From contig SUYM01000020.1 of assembly GCA_015060455.1 (NCBI GenBank), positions 1 through 60,821 of the forward strand: a DNA stretch of 60,821 nucleotides, given 5' to 3'. This DNA comes from Bacteroidales bacterium. Lineage in GTDB: Bacteria > Bacteroidota > Bacteroidia > Bacteroidales > UBA932. The notes beneath the pieces were generated by a model. That model did no database searches. It worked only from the letters and a program-made list of their open reading frames with translations, and was not told the DNA's origin. The position numbers and the translations under genes were made by a program. The stretch's first letter is position 1. Each line of letters opens with the position of its first letter. This document shows, in pieces, positions 25,245 through 33,345 of the stretch.

Positions 25245-27647
25245 ATGAAAGATATATTTAATGACATTATGTCTGCCCATGGCGGTGCAGAAGTGAGTAT
25301 TATCCCTGTGCTGCAGGGTGAGGGGATGCCGAAAGTCAATACTGATCAGTTGCCGGATGTGATTCCGGTGCTGGCCTTGCGTAATGCCGTATTGTTCCCG
25401 GGGACAGTCTATCCTATAACCATAGGCCGCGAAAAATCTATACGCCTGATCGAGGAGGCTGAAAAACATGACCTGTTCATCGGCGCTGTCCCTCAGAACG
25501 ACCTTTCGGTGGAGGAACCGCAGAAAGATGACCTTTTCCACTATGGCACTGTGGCGAAAATTGTCAAGACCCTTGAAATGCCGGACGGCACCATCACGGC
25601 GATCTTGCAGGGATATGGCCGTTTTGAACTGATTGATGTTGTTAATTATGAGCCGTTTATGGTAGGTCGCGTTGCGTATCTCCATGATATTGCTCCGGAT
25701 AATGACACCAAGACAAGGATGATAGCCGAGTCGTTGAAGGAGAAGGCCTCTGCAATCATCCGCAGCAGTTCTTTTGTCCCTCGTGATGCAGTATCTGCAT
25801 TGAAGAGCATTGACAGTTTCGAGTTCCTTGTGAATTTTGTCGCCACTACCATAGAGGTGGAGAACTTCATGGACAAGGTGGACCTTCTGCAATATGGAGA
25901 TCTGCTTACCCGTGCCATGAAACTGCTCTCGGTCCTTGATACACAGGTCGAGTTGCAGAAGATCAAGCAGGAAATCAACCAGAAGGTCAAGACCGAGATA
26001 GACCAGCAGCAGAGGGAATACTTCCTTAACAACCAACTCAAGACCATTCAGGAAGAACTCGGAATGGATGAGGCTGAGGAGTTTACCCAGTTGCGAGAGC
26101 GTGCCGAGCAGAAACTTTGGCCTGCTGCCGTGCAGGAAATCTTTGACAAGGAGATGGCCAAGTTGGAGAGATATAATCCTTCGTCTCCGGATTACAGCAT
26201 ACAATATAATTACATACAGTTCATGCTCGACCTTCCGTGGGGAGAGATTTCAGAGGATAATCTTGATCTGAAGAATGCCCAGAAGGTGCTGGACGAGGAC
26301 CATTACGGTCTGGAGAAGGTCAAGGAAAGAATCATCGAGTATCTTGCCGTTCTGAAACTTAAAGGTGATATGAAATCGCCGATCCTGTGTCTCTATGGCC
26401 CTCCGGGTGTCGGCAAGACCAGCCTCGGAAAGTCCATAGCGCGTGCCCTGGGACGTAAATATATACGTATTGCCTTAGGTGGCGTGCATGATGAGTCAGA
26501 AATCCGTGGTCATAGGAAGACATACGTGGGCGCGTTGCCGGGACGTATCCTCAATGGCATCAACCGTGCGGGTACATCCAACCCTGTGATTGTGCTCGAT
26601 GAAGTGGACAAACTCACAAAGGACATCAAGGGCGATCCATCTTCTGCACTTCTGGAAGCGCTTGATCCTGAGCAGAATACGGCGTTCCATGACAATTATC
26701 TCGACATAGATTATGATCTGTCGAATGTCATGTTCATCACCACTGCCAACAATATCGAGACCATCCAGCCGGCCTTGAAGGACCGTATGGAGATGATCAA
26801 TGTGAGCGGCTATCTGGCAGAGGAAAAACTCGAGATTGCAAAGCGTCATCTCGTGCCGAAGCAACTCGCGGAGCACGGTCTTGACAAGTCACAGTTGAAG
26901 TTCGAGAAGGCGACTTTGGAGAAGATTGTTGAGGAATATACTCACGAGTCAGGTGTGCGTGGTCTTGAAAAGCAGATTGCCAAGGCTGCACGTGTGACTG
27001 CCAAGAAGATTGCTCTTGATGAGAAATATCCCAAGACTCTGAAACCTTCACATCTGCGTGAGTATCTGGGACTTCCGACTGCTTCGCATGACAAGCAGAA
27101 GGGTAATGAGGCACCGGGAGTCGTGACCGGACTTGCGTGGACAGCCATGGGTGGCGAGATTCTTTTCATCGAGAGTTCGGTGAGCACCGGCAAGGGTGTG
27201 CTGAGCATGACCGGTAATCTGGGTGACGTGATGAAGGAATCGGCCCAGATTGCATATCAGTACATCAAGGCCCATCCGGAACTTACAGGTATGACATACG
27301 AGCAGTTTGCAGAGAAGGACATTCATGTGCATGTGCCTGAGGGTGCTGTGCCTAAGGACGGCCCGTCGGCAGGTATCACTATGGTCAGTTCGATGGTGTC
27401 GGCATTCAGAGGCAGAAAGGTCAAGAGCGGAATTGCGATGACCGGTGAGATGACTCTTCGTGGCCGTGTGCTTCCTGTGGGCGGCATCAAGGAAAAGATT
27501 CTGGCAGCAAAGAGGTCAGGCATACATACGATTGTGATTTCTGAGGAGAACCGCAAGGATGTGGAGGATATCAAACCTGTTTATGTCGAGGGCTTGACCT
27601 TCAAGTATGTGAAGAATATTCAGGATGTGATCGGTTATATATTCTGA
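25245..27647 (+). CDS. lon: Endopeptidase La (ATP-dependent Lon protease)
   Basis: Cytoplasmic AAA+ serine protease that removes damaged and regulatory proteins. The 800 residues comprise an N-terminal substrate domain (from VIPVLALRNAVLFPG), a coiled segment, an AAA+ module with Walker A GPPGVGKTS near 386 and Walker B VIVLDEVDKL, and a protease domain with catalytic Ser in KDGPSAGITM (about 708) and Lys in GIKEKILAAKR (about 750). The promoter box nearly touches ATG 25245, so either the transcript is leaderless or translation starts at ATG 25269 (MSAHGGAEV). The stop overlaps ung by 1 nt (TGATG). Confidence 0.96.
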   Translation: MKDIFNDIMSAHGGAEVSIIPVLQGEGMPKVNTDQLPDVIPVLALRNAVLFPGTVYPITIGREKSIRLIEEAEKHDLFIGAVPQNDLSVEEPQKDDLFHYGTVAKIVKTLEMPDGTITAILQGYGRFELIDVVNYEPFMVGRVAYLHDIAPDNDTKTRMIAESLKEKASAIIRSSSFVPRDAVSALKSIDSFEFLVNFVATTIEVENFMDKVDLLQYGDLLTRAMKLLSVLDTQVELQKIKQEINQKVKTEIDQQQREYFLNNQLKTIQEELGMDEAEEFTQLRERAEQKLWPAAVQEIFDKEMAKLERYNPSSPDYSIQYNYIQFMLDLPWGEISEDNLDLKNAQKVLDEDHYGLEKVKERIIEYLAVLKLKGDMKSPILCLYGPPGVGKTSLGKSIARALGRKYIRIALGGVHDESEIRGHRKTYVGALPGRILNGINRAGTSNPVIVLDEVDKLTKDIKGDPSSALLEALDPEQNTAFHDNYLDIDYDLSNVMFITTANNIETIQPALKDRMEMINVSGYLAEEKLEIAKRHLVPKQLAEHGLDKSQLKFEKATLEKIVEEYTHESGVRGLEKQIAKAARVTAKKIALDEKYPKTLKPSHLREYLGLPTASHDKQKGNEAPGVVTGLAWTAMGGEILFIESSVSTGKGVLSMTGNLGDVMKESAQIAYQYIKAHPELTGMTYEQFAEKDIHVHVPEGAVPKDGPSAGITMVSSMVSAFRGRKVKSGIAMTGEMTLRGRVLPVGGIKEKILAAKRSGIHTIVISEENRKDVEDIKPVYVEGLTFKYVKNIQDVIGYIF

Positions 27648-28315
27648 TGGACGTAAAGATAGAACAATCATGGAAGGAGGCCCTTGCAGGGGAGTTTGAC
27701 AAGCCATATTTTGAGTCGCTTGTCAGGTTCCTTCATGCCGAGAAGGCGGCAGGAGCAACGATTTTCCCTCCGGGCGGACAGATATTCCGTGCCTTTGAAC
27801 TGACTCCTGTAAAGGATGTGAAGGTGGTGATTCTCGGGCAGGATCCTTATCATGGACCCGGTCAGGCTCACGGTCTGTCGTTTTCTGTGCCGGCAAACGT
27901 TCCGGCTCCTCCTTCGCTGAAGAATATCTTCAAGGAGATAGAGACGGATTTGGGTGTGCAGATGAGCGGATATCCGGATCTGGAGAAATGGGCGCGCCAG
28001 GGGGTGCTGCTTCTGAATGCTGTTCTGACTGTGCGTGGCGGACAGGCGGCCTCTCACAGCAAGATAGGCTGGCAGGAGTTTACTGATGCGGTAATCAGAT
28101 ATATATCAGATAATTGTGAAGGTGTGGTGTTTATGCTTTGGGGCAATTTTGCGCGCAGCAAGGCGGAACTGATAGACAGGTCGAAGCATGTGGTGCTGGA
28201 GGCGGCGCATCCGTCTCCGCTTGCCCGTGGAGCGTTTTTCGGCTGCCGTCATTTCTCGCGTGCCAACGAGGCGCTGGCTTCCTTTGGCCGCACACCTATA
28301 GATTGGCGGCTCTGA
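27647..28315 (+). CDS. ung: Uracil-DNA glycosylase (family 1)
   Basis: Removes uracil from DNA as the first step of base excision repair. The 222-residue protein is of family size. It has the water-activating motif GQDPYHGPGQAHGLSF (Asp66), the FMLWGNFA strand and the DNA-intercalating loop HPSPLARG. The start overlaps the lon stop by one base, so ung is translated from the lon message. Confidence 0.95.
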   Translation: MDVKIEQSWKEALAGEFDKPYFESLVRFLHAEKAAGATIFPPGGQIFRAFELTPVKDVKVVILGQDPYHGPGQAHGLSFSVPANVPAPPSLKNIFKEIETDLGVQMSGYPDLEKWARQGVLLLNAVLTVRGGQAASHSKIGWQEFTDAVIRYISDNCEGVVFMLWGNFARSKAELIDRSKHVVLEAAHPSPLARGAFFGCRHFSRANEALASFGRTPIDWRL

Positions 28316-28324
28316 CCCTCCTTC

Positions 28325-28520
28325 GCCGCAGCCTTGTCCGCAAAAAGGGCCAAAAACGCGGATGAGTAGTGGGAAAAGGCGAAGGGGATAACGTGTCATA
28401 TCATGCTGAACGAAGTGAAGCATCTGTAGCAGATTCTTCGCTAACGCTCAGAACGACAGAGAAGCGGCCCGAAAACCGCAGGGCCGTCCGCGAAAAGTGG
28501 CAAAAACGCGGACGGGTGAG
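28325..28520. repeat. Composite dispersed repeat between ung and coaD
   Basis: It contains the ATCATGCTGAACGAAGTGAAGC and GATTCTTCGCTAACGCTCAGAA modules flanked by GCGAAGGGGATAACGTGTCA and GGGCCGTCCGCGAAAAGTGG. The same composite occurs in reverse orientation at about 37590-37855. The frame is open into coaD from 28369, which gives a false N-terminal extension. Confidence 0.8.
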
Positions 28521-28536
28521 TATGAAATATATGAGT

Positions 28537-29004
28537 ATGAAAAGAATAGCAATGTTTCCCGGATCGTTTGATCCGTTTACGGCAGGCCATCTCAATATAT
28601 TGAAGAGGGCGCTGACCATGTTTGATGAAGTGGTGGTGGCAGTCGGAGTGAATATAGATAAGCGGGGCTTCTTCCCGAATGATAAGAAACTTGATATCAT
28701 CCGTCAGGCTACACAAGGCCTTGAAGGCGTGACAGTCATCGGATATGACAATCTGACCATTGATGCCTGTCGTGAACGCGGCATCCGTCACATAGTCCGT
28801 GGCGTGCGCAATATGATTGATTTTGAGACAGAGCGTTCCATAGCGGATGCGAACCGCAGACTTGCGCCGGAGATCGAGACCGTCATAATCCCGACGGCTC
28901 AGGAGTATGCGCATATATCATCAACTGCTGTGCGTGATATCCTCAAACACGGCGGCGACACCTCGCTCTTCCTCCCGGAAAACGTGGTCCTGCCACAAAT
29001 ATAA
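28537..29004 (+). CDS. coaD: Pantetheine-phosphate adenylyltransferase
   Basis: Transfers AMP from ATP to 4'-phosphopantetheine, the penultimate step of coenzyme A synthesis. The 155-residue enzyme has the nucleotidyltransferase motif PGSFDPFTAGHLNIL and the ATP-binding EYAHISSTAVRDI near the C-terminus. The start is taken at 28537 (MKRIAMFPGSFDP), the family N-terminus. In-frame ATGs at 28531 and 28522 are possible, but anything further upstream is repeat. Confidence 0.94.
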   Translation: MKRIAMFPGSFDPFTAGHLNILKRALTMFDEVVVAVGVNIDKRGFFPNDKKLDIIRQATQGLEGVTVIGYDNLTIDACRERGIRHIVRGVRNMIDFETERSIADANRRLAPEIETVIIPTAQEYAHISSTAVRDILKHGGDTSLFLPENVVLPQI

Positions 29005-29125
29005 TTGTTGCACCTTTTATAGTCAGATAACCTTCCTACGTTATTGCAGATAGTTCTGTCATATCGAACCTTTAGCCCTGAGTGAAGTCGAATGGGGACA
29101 GAAGGGAGTTGAGACATCTACCGTT
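29005..29125. other. Gap with a dispersed-repeat copy
   Basis: About 29057-29118 resembles the TCATATCGAAC...GAAGTCGAATGG...GAGACATCT repeat family also seen at 43676 and 45060. No gene or convincing promoter is visible. Confidence 0.45.
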
Positions 29126-30631
29126 ATGAAATTTCTTTGCACCATACTCGTTGCCTTGTTACCGACATTCACTTTCGCCAGGAATGCCGACTCTCTGCGT
29201 TTCGCTGCCCTTGGCGAAAAACTTGCGGAATATTATGATGCCATGCAGCGTGAACCTTTGGAGGTGCAGAAAGGCGAGTGCGATTTCCTTATCGACACTG
29301 CAACCGATTCACTTACAAGGCAGTTCATCGCTCTGGATGTATATAGGTATTATATCAATTCACCTTTGATGGGGGCGGAAAATGTGGCGGTGCATGTCTA
29401 TGACAAATGGTTCGCTTCCGGTCGGGTGAAGATGAAATCGGCATCTGAACTGAGAGATGCTCAGGTCTATGCTGATTTCAACAGGCAGTCCCTGATCGGT
29501 GAGAAGGCTCCGCAGTTGACCATGCAAACGCCTGATGGTCAGTCAGTCGGACTTTTTGACAAGCCGGCAGAACAGTTTTCAGTGCTGTATTTCTATGATA
29601 TAGACTGCCCTAAATGTCATTTGCAGACATTGGCCCTGACTGCTCTGCTCAATGCTCATGACTATCCTATACACCTTTATCCTGTCTATGTCTCAGACAA
29701 CAGGCAGGCGTGGGACATGTATATCAAGGAAAAGATGGTCATCGATGGCGTGGAGGTCACACATTTATGGGACCCGTCCGTGGAGTCGGATTTCCAGAGA
29801 AAATATGGCGTTACCCAGACTCCTCGTATGTTCCTGATCAGTCCCGATGGAACCATTGTCGGACGAGGATTGGATGTGGCTGCGTTGGAGATTCTGTTGA
29901 ATGAGGCTTTTGCTCCTAAGATTCTTGCATACGGGTCAAAGGAGTCGGAAGGTCTGTTTGACGGCATATTCTCAATGTATGACGGAAAGCCTGGGGTGGC
30001 ACAGGTGAAGGGGATTGCCGATTATATTTCAGACAAGACATTGGCAGTGGGTGACTCCTTGATGTTCAGACAGTTGGCAGGAGATTTCCTATATTATCTC
30101 TCGACCCGCAGCGGTGAGGGCTTCAAGGAAGGGCTCAAATATCATATAGATAAGAATATACATTCACAACCATCTGTGTGGCGTTCGCATGACGACAGTC
30201 TCAAAGTGGTGGGGTTTGCTGGCATAATGTATGACCTGCTTTCCAAAGCGTCTGTGGGCTCGAAGGTTCCGTCTGTCAAGGTGCCAGGAGAACTATACAC
30301 ATCGCGCTCGGTGAGGAATACTTCCAGGAAACTGGACAGGCTCCGCGGCAAGGAGAATATAATCATTTTCTATACTCAGGGCTGCGAGGTGTGTGATGCG
30401 CAGAAGGCTGCTGCAAGGGCTTTGTTCGAGCGTGGCGATGATGCGATATTGACCGGACAGGAGCACAAGTCGCTTGGTCTGAAGGCGTTTATGGTCAATG
30501 TAGATCTCCTGATGGATGAAAATCCTGCTCTGGCATCACAACTCATGGATAGTTTTGACCTGTCCTCCCTTCCTTATATTATAAAGACGGATGCCCGTGG
30601 TGTGGTTCTCCGTCGGTATATGTCGCTGTAA
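29126..30631 (+). CDS. Exported protein with two thioredoxin-like domains
   Basis: A 501-residue protein with a signal peptide (about 1-19). A helical region (20-125) of the kind preceding TlpA-like domains comes first. The first thioredoxin-like domain (about 127-255) has the redox motif CPKC (about 162-165), IGEKAPQLTMQTPDG before it and the cis-Pro region TPRMFLI. A second thioredoxin-like domain (about 390-500) has CEVC near 420. A periplasmic thiol-disulfide role is likely; the substrate is unknown. Paired CXXC domains could relay electrons, but that is inference. It stands alone, flanked by a repeat and the umuD operator. Confidence 0.78.
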   Translation: MKFLCTILVALLPTFTFARNADSLRFAALGEKLAEYYDAMQREPLEVQKGECDFLIDTATDSLTRQFIALDVYRYYINSPLMGAENVAVHVYDKWFASGRVKMKSASELRDAQVYADFNRQSLIGEKAPQLTMQTPDGQSVGLFDKPAEQFSVLYFYDIDCPKCHLQTLALTALLNAHDYPIHLYPVYVSDNRQAWDMYIKEKMVIDGVEVTHLWDPSVESDFQRKYGVTQTPRMFLISPDGTIVGRGLDVAALEILLNEAFAPKILAYGSKESEGLFDGIFSMYDGKPGVAQVKGIADYISDKTLAVGDSLMFRQLAGDFLYYLSTRSGEGFKEGLKYHIDKNIHSQPSVWRSHDDSLKVVGFAGIMYDLLSKASVGSKVPSVKVPGELYTSRSVRNTSRKLDRLRGKENIIIFYTQGCEVCDAQKAAARALFERGDDAILTGQEHKSLGLKAFMVNVDLLMDENPALASQLMDSFDLSSLPYIIKTDARGVVLRRYMSL

Positions 30632-30648
30632 TATTTTGTCAGTAGGAT

Positions 30649-30672
30649 TGTACTGAAATTTGAGTACATTTG
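30649..30672 (+). promoter_or_regulatory. Palindromic operator and -7 box of umuDC
   Basis: TGTACT (30649-30654), eight bases and AGTACA (30663-30668) form a perfect palindrome with the spacing style of LexA-type sites. It overlaps a consensus -7 box TACATTTG (30665-30672). The start codon of umuD is 8 bp further. A repressor bound here would block the promoter. Confidence 0.65.
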
Positions 30673-30680
30673 TTTCTGAT

Positions 30681-31109
30681 ATGGATAAATTTCAACCTTA
30701 TACTCTGGATTATGATGCTCCCGCTCAGGGGGAGTTGCTTGGTGATGTGAAGGCGGGTTTCCCTTCTCCGGCGGAGGATATTCGTGAGAAACTCGATCTG
30801 GTCAAACTCCTGGTGCGCCACAAGGCATCGACTTTCTTCTTTCGTGTCAGTGGCGTTTCTATGGTTGATGCCGATATGGACGAGGGGGATATAATCATTG
30901 TGGATAGGGCAGTGCAGCCGTATAATGACTGTAAGGCGGTCTGTTTCATTGATGGGGAATATACGGTCAAGAGGATCGAGATCAGCGGAGACCGTGTGCG
31001 CCTTATGCCTGCCAACGAGAATAACACCAGGTATCAGCCCATCGAGGTTACTTCCGAGAATAATTTCATGGTCTGGGGAGTGGTTACATACGTGATCAAG
31101 AAGATGTAG
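30681..31109 (+). CDS. umuD: UmuD-like autoproteolytic subunit of DNA polymerase V
   Basis: LexA/UmuD-type peptidase S24 protein, activated by RecA-stimulated self-cleavage. In 142 residues it shows the Ala25-Gly26 cleavage site in VKAGFPSP, Ser60 in SGVSMVDADM and Lys97 in YTVKRI, essentially the numbering of E. coli UmuD. ATG 30681 was chosen; an in-frame TTG at 30660 lies inside the operator. It is followed after 2 bp by umuC. Confidence 0.92.
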   Translation: MDKFQPYTLDYDAPAQGELLGDVKAGFPSPAEDIREKLDLVKLLVRHKASTFFFRVSGVSMVDADMDEGDIIIVDRAVQPYNDCKAVCFIDGEYTVKRIEISGDRVRLMPANENNTRYQPIEVTSENNFMVWGVVTYVIKKM

Positions 31110-31111
31110 CC

Positions 31112-32377
31112 ATGTTCGCTCTTGCCGACTGCAATAATTTCTTCGCTTCCTGTGAGAGGGTGTTTCGCCCGGATCTGCAAGGCAGGCCTGTCATTGTGCT
31201 TTCAAATAATGACGGCTGTGCTGTGGCTCGAAGCAATGAGGCTAAGGCATTGGGTATCAAGATGGGGGATCCGTATTTCAAGATCAGGCATATAGTCCGG
31301 GAACATGATGTGGCTGTGTTTTCAGGAAATATGGCCTTGTATGGGGATATGTCCCGCAGGGTTCGTTGGGTGCTGGAAGATTTTGCACCTGCCATAGAGG
31401 TATATTCCATCGATGAGGCCTTTCTGGATCTGCGCGGGCTTTCCGGTATTGACTTTGATGCCTATGCCAAGAACATTTCTGCGCAGTGCTGGAAGTTGAC
31501 CTCCATTCCTGTCTCGGTGGGAATCGCCCCGAGCAAGACTCTTGCGAAGATAGCCTCTAAACTATGCAAGCAGTATCCGAAACTGCGCGGAGGCTGTTAT
31601 ATGCACCGGCCGCAGGATATCGGGAAGGTGTTGCGCAAGTTCCCTATTGAAGATGTGTGGGGCATAGGTCGCAGGAGTTCGGCAAAGTTGCATGCTATGG
31701 GTGTCAGGACTGCCTGGGACTATGTCCAGTTGCCTGAATTGCTGGTACGTAAGCAGTTCGCCCTTCCCGGTCTGAGGACATGGAAGGAGTTGCGGGGAGA
31801 GCCGTGCATAGAGTTTGAGGATGGATTCGAGGCAAAGCAGTCGATATGCGTTTCCCGTAGTTTTGCCAGGGAGATAACCTCCTGTGAGGACTTGTGCGAG
31901 CAGGTTGCCAATTTCGCCTCGTCCATGGCGGAGAAACTTCGCGCTCAGGGCTCGGTGGTCTGTGAGATGGCTGTATTTGCATATACCAACCGTTTCAAGG
32001 AGAATGAACCGCAGACTCACGGCAGTTCTCTGGTGCATTTCGAGCAGCCGACAAATGACCAGAGGGTGATAGTTTCAAGTGCAGTTGCTGCTGCCAAGGA
32101 GTTGTATAAACGTGGTTATGGATATAAGAAGGCGGGCGTGATTGCGACGAATATGATGCAGGAGTCCGATGTGGTGCGTTCGCTGTTCGAGGATTCTGAT
32201 GCCTCCGATCGGGAGCAGCGTCTGACCTCGGTTCTGGATGCTATCAACGGTACATTCGGACGCGGCTCCGTGAAACTGGCTGTCCAGGGAAGCGGCAGCA
32301 TAATGTCTTTCAGCCAGAATCAGTCTCCCCACTATACGACTTTGTGGAGCGATATCCCTACCGTTTCGGTGAAGTGA
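31112..32377 (+). CDS. umuC: Y-family DNA polymerase UmuC
   Basis: Catalytic subunit of error-prone polymerase V, for translesion synthesis after DNA damage. The 421-residue protein begins MFALADCNNFFASCERVF with the first metal-binding Asp. It has the palm motif YSIDEAFLDL with the Asp-Glu pair near 103-108, a helix-hairpin-helix region (WGIGRRSSAKLHAMG) and the UmuC-type little-finger and C-terminal domain. It is in an operon with umuD (2-bp gap). Confidence 0.94.
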   Translation: MFALADCNNFFASCERVFRPDLQGRPVIVLSNNDGCAVARSNEAKALGIKMGDPYFKIRHIVREHDVAVFSGNMALYGDMSRRVRWVLEDFAPAIEVYSIDEAFLDLRGLSGIDFDAYAKNISAQCWKLTSIPVSVGIAPSKTLAKIASKLCKQYPKLRGGCYMHRPQDIGKVLRKFPIEDVWGIGRRSSAKLHAMGVRTAWDYVQLPELLVRKQFALPGLRTWKELRGEPCIEFEDGFEAKQSICVSRSFAREITSCEDLCEQVANFASSMAEKLRAQGSVVCEMAVFAYTNRFKENEPQTHGSSLVHFEQPTNDQRVIVSSAVAAAKELYKRGYGYKKAGVIATNMMQESDVVRSLFEDSDASDREQRLTSVLDAINGTFGRGSVKLAVQGSGSIMSFSQNQSPHYTTLWSDIPTVSVK

Positions 32378-32577
32378 TACGTCATTGCGAGGCCGATATC
32401 ATATACGTCATCGCGAGGCCGATAGGCCGTGGCGATCTCCTGAATTTTCAGATTTTGTCTATTCTTTATTCGGTTTTGTCTATATGCGTACTGCCCGGGT
32501 GAGAGGCGTCATTTTTTGGTCTGTACTTTGAAATGTTGTGGGCAAAGATTTAATATAAATGCCAAACAACTATTCTT
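32378..32577. other. Gap with short GTCATTGCGAGGCCGAT repeats
   Basis: Two copies of a GTCAT(T/C)GCGAGGCCGATA sequence lie at about 32381 and 32407. A remnant of the same family (GTCATTGCAATGCCGATAG) is at 33276. The rest is AT-rich, with no assured promoter. Confidence 0.45.
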
Positions 32578-32787
32578 ATGAAGACATTTTTTGAGGAGTA
32601 TCTCCAGAACCCGTCACAGGCAATCGCAGATGCAAAGCACCGATCAGACAACCGGACATGGTCAGACAATATAGATGATGAACTCGTTTATGCGCAACTC
32701 GCTTCCGGGGACTTCCGTCTTTATGAGGCGATGATTTTCAGCGCGCCCCTCGACGACGCCACGGTCCGCCCTGTCCTGTACCAGTGA
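32578..32787 (+). CDS. Hypothetical 69-residue protein
   Basis: A short open frame, MKTFFEEYLQNPSQAIADAK and on, with acidic, soluble-looking composition and no signal peptide or membrane segment. I do not recognise it. Ordinary codon use, an AT-rich upstream region and a start well outside the repeats argue that it may be a gene. Its 3' end runs close to the repeat array at 32806, so it may also be the truncated front of a longer gene. Confidence 0.4.
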   Translation: MKTFFEEYLQNPSQAIADAKHRSDNRTWSDNIDDELVYAQLASGDFRLYEAMIFSAPLDDATVRPVLYQ

Positions 32788-32805
32788 TTCCCGCTCTTCC
32801 CCCGG

Positions 32806-33262
32806 ATGCCGCTTCCCTGTCATCCTGAGCGTCCAACCTGTCACAGATGCTTCACTGCGTTCAGCATGACATCGCCTCCAACCTGTCATCCTGAGCGTCC
32901 AACCTGTCATCCTGAGCGTTAGCGAAGGATCTGTCACCCCAGCGCGCCATCCTGTCACAGATGCTTCACTGCGTTCAGCATGACATCGCGTCCAACCTGT
33001 CATCCTGAGCGTCCACCTGTCATCCTGAGCGTTAGCGAAGGATCTGTCACCCCAGCGCGCCATCCTGTCACAGATGCTTCACTGCGTTCAGCATGACATC
33101 GCGTCCAACCTGTCATCCTGAGCGTTCAACCTGTCATCCTGAGCGTTAGCGAAGGATCTGTCACCTCAGCGCGCCATCCTGTCACAGATGCTTCACTGCG
33201 TTCAGCATGACATCGCGTCCAATCTGTCACAGATGCTTCACTGCGTTCAGCATGACATCTTC
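32806..33262. repeat. Composite dispersed-repeat array
   Basis: Alternating copies of GTCATCCTGAGCGTT(AGCGAAGGATCTGTC) and CACAGATGCTTCACTGCGTTC-AGCATGACATCGC modules occur at least four times over 450 bp, separated by CCAACCTGTC or CAGCGCGCCATC linkers. It is the same family as 24604-25098 but with the GCGTTAGCG variant of module B. There is no gene. Confidence 0.88.
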
Positions 33263-33310
33263 GCACCTTGTTACGTCATTGCAATGCCGATAGCCCTACG
33301 CTTTTTGCTA

Positions 33311-33341
33311 TTTGAAAATTCAATGTACCTTCTTATATTTG
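33311..33341 (+). promoter_or_regulatory. Promoter of rmuC
   Basis: TTTG (33311-33314), 19 bp and TATATTTG (33334-33341) match the consensus fully. The ATG of rmuC follows only 4 bp after the -7 box, predicting a leaderless or nearly leaderless mRNA. Confidence 0.82.
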
Positions 33342-33345
33342 TGGT

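Noticed and set aside
28369..28536. Longer N-terminus for CoaD.
   Set aside because: Repeat-derived residues precede the conserved start of the nucleotidyltransferase fold.
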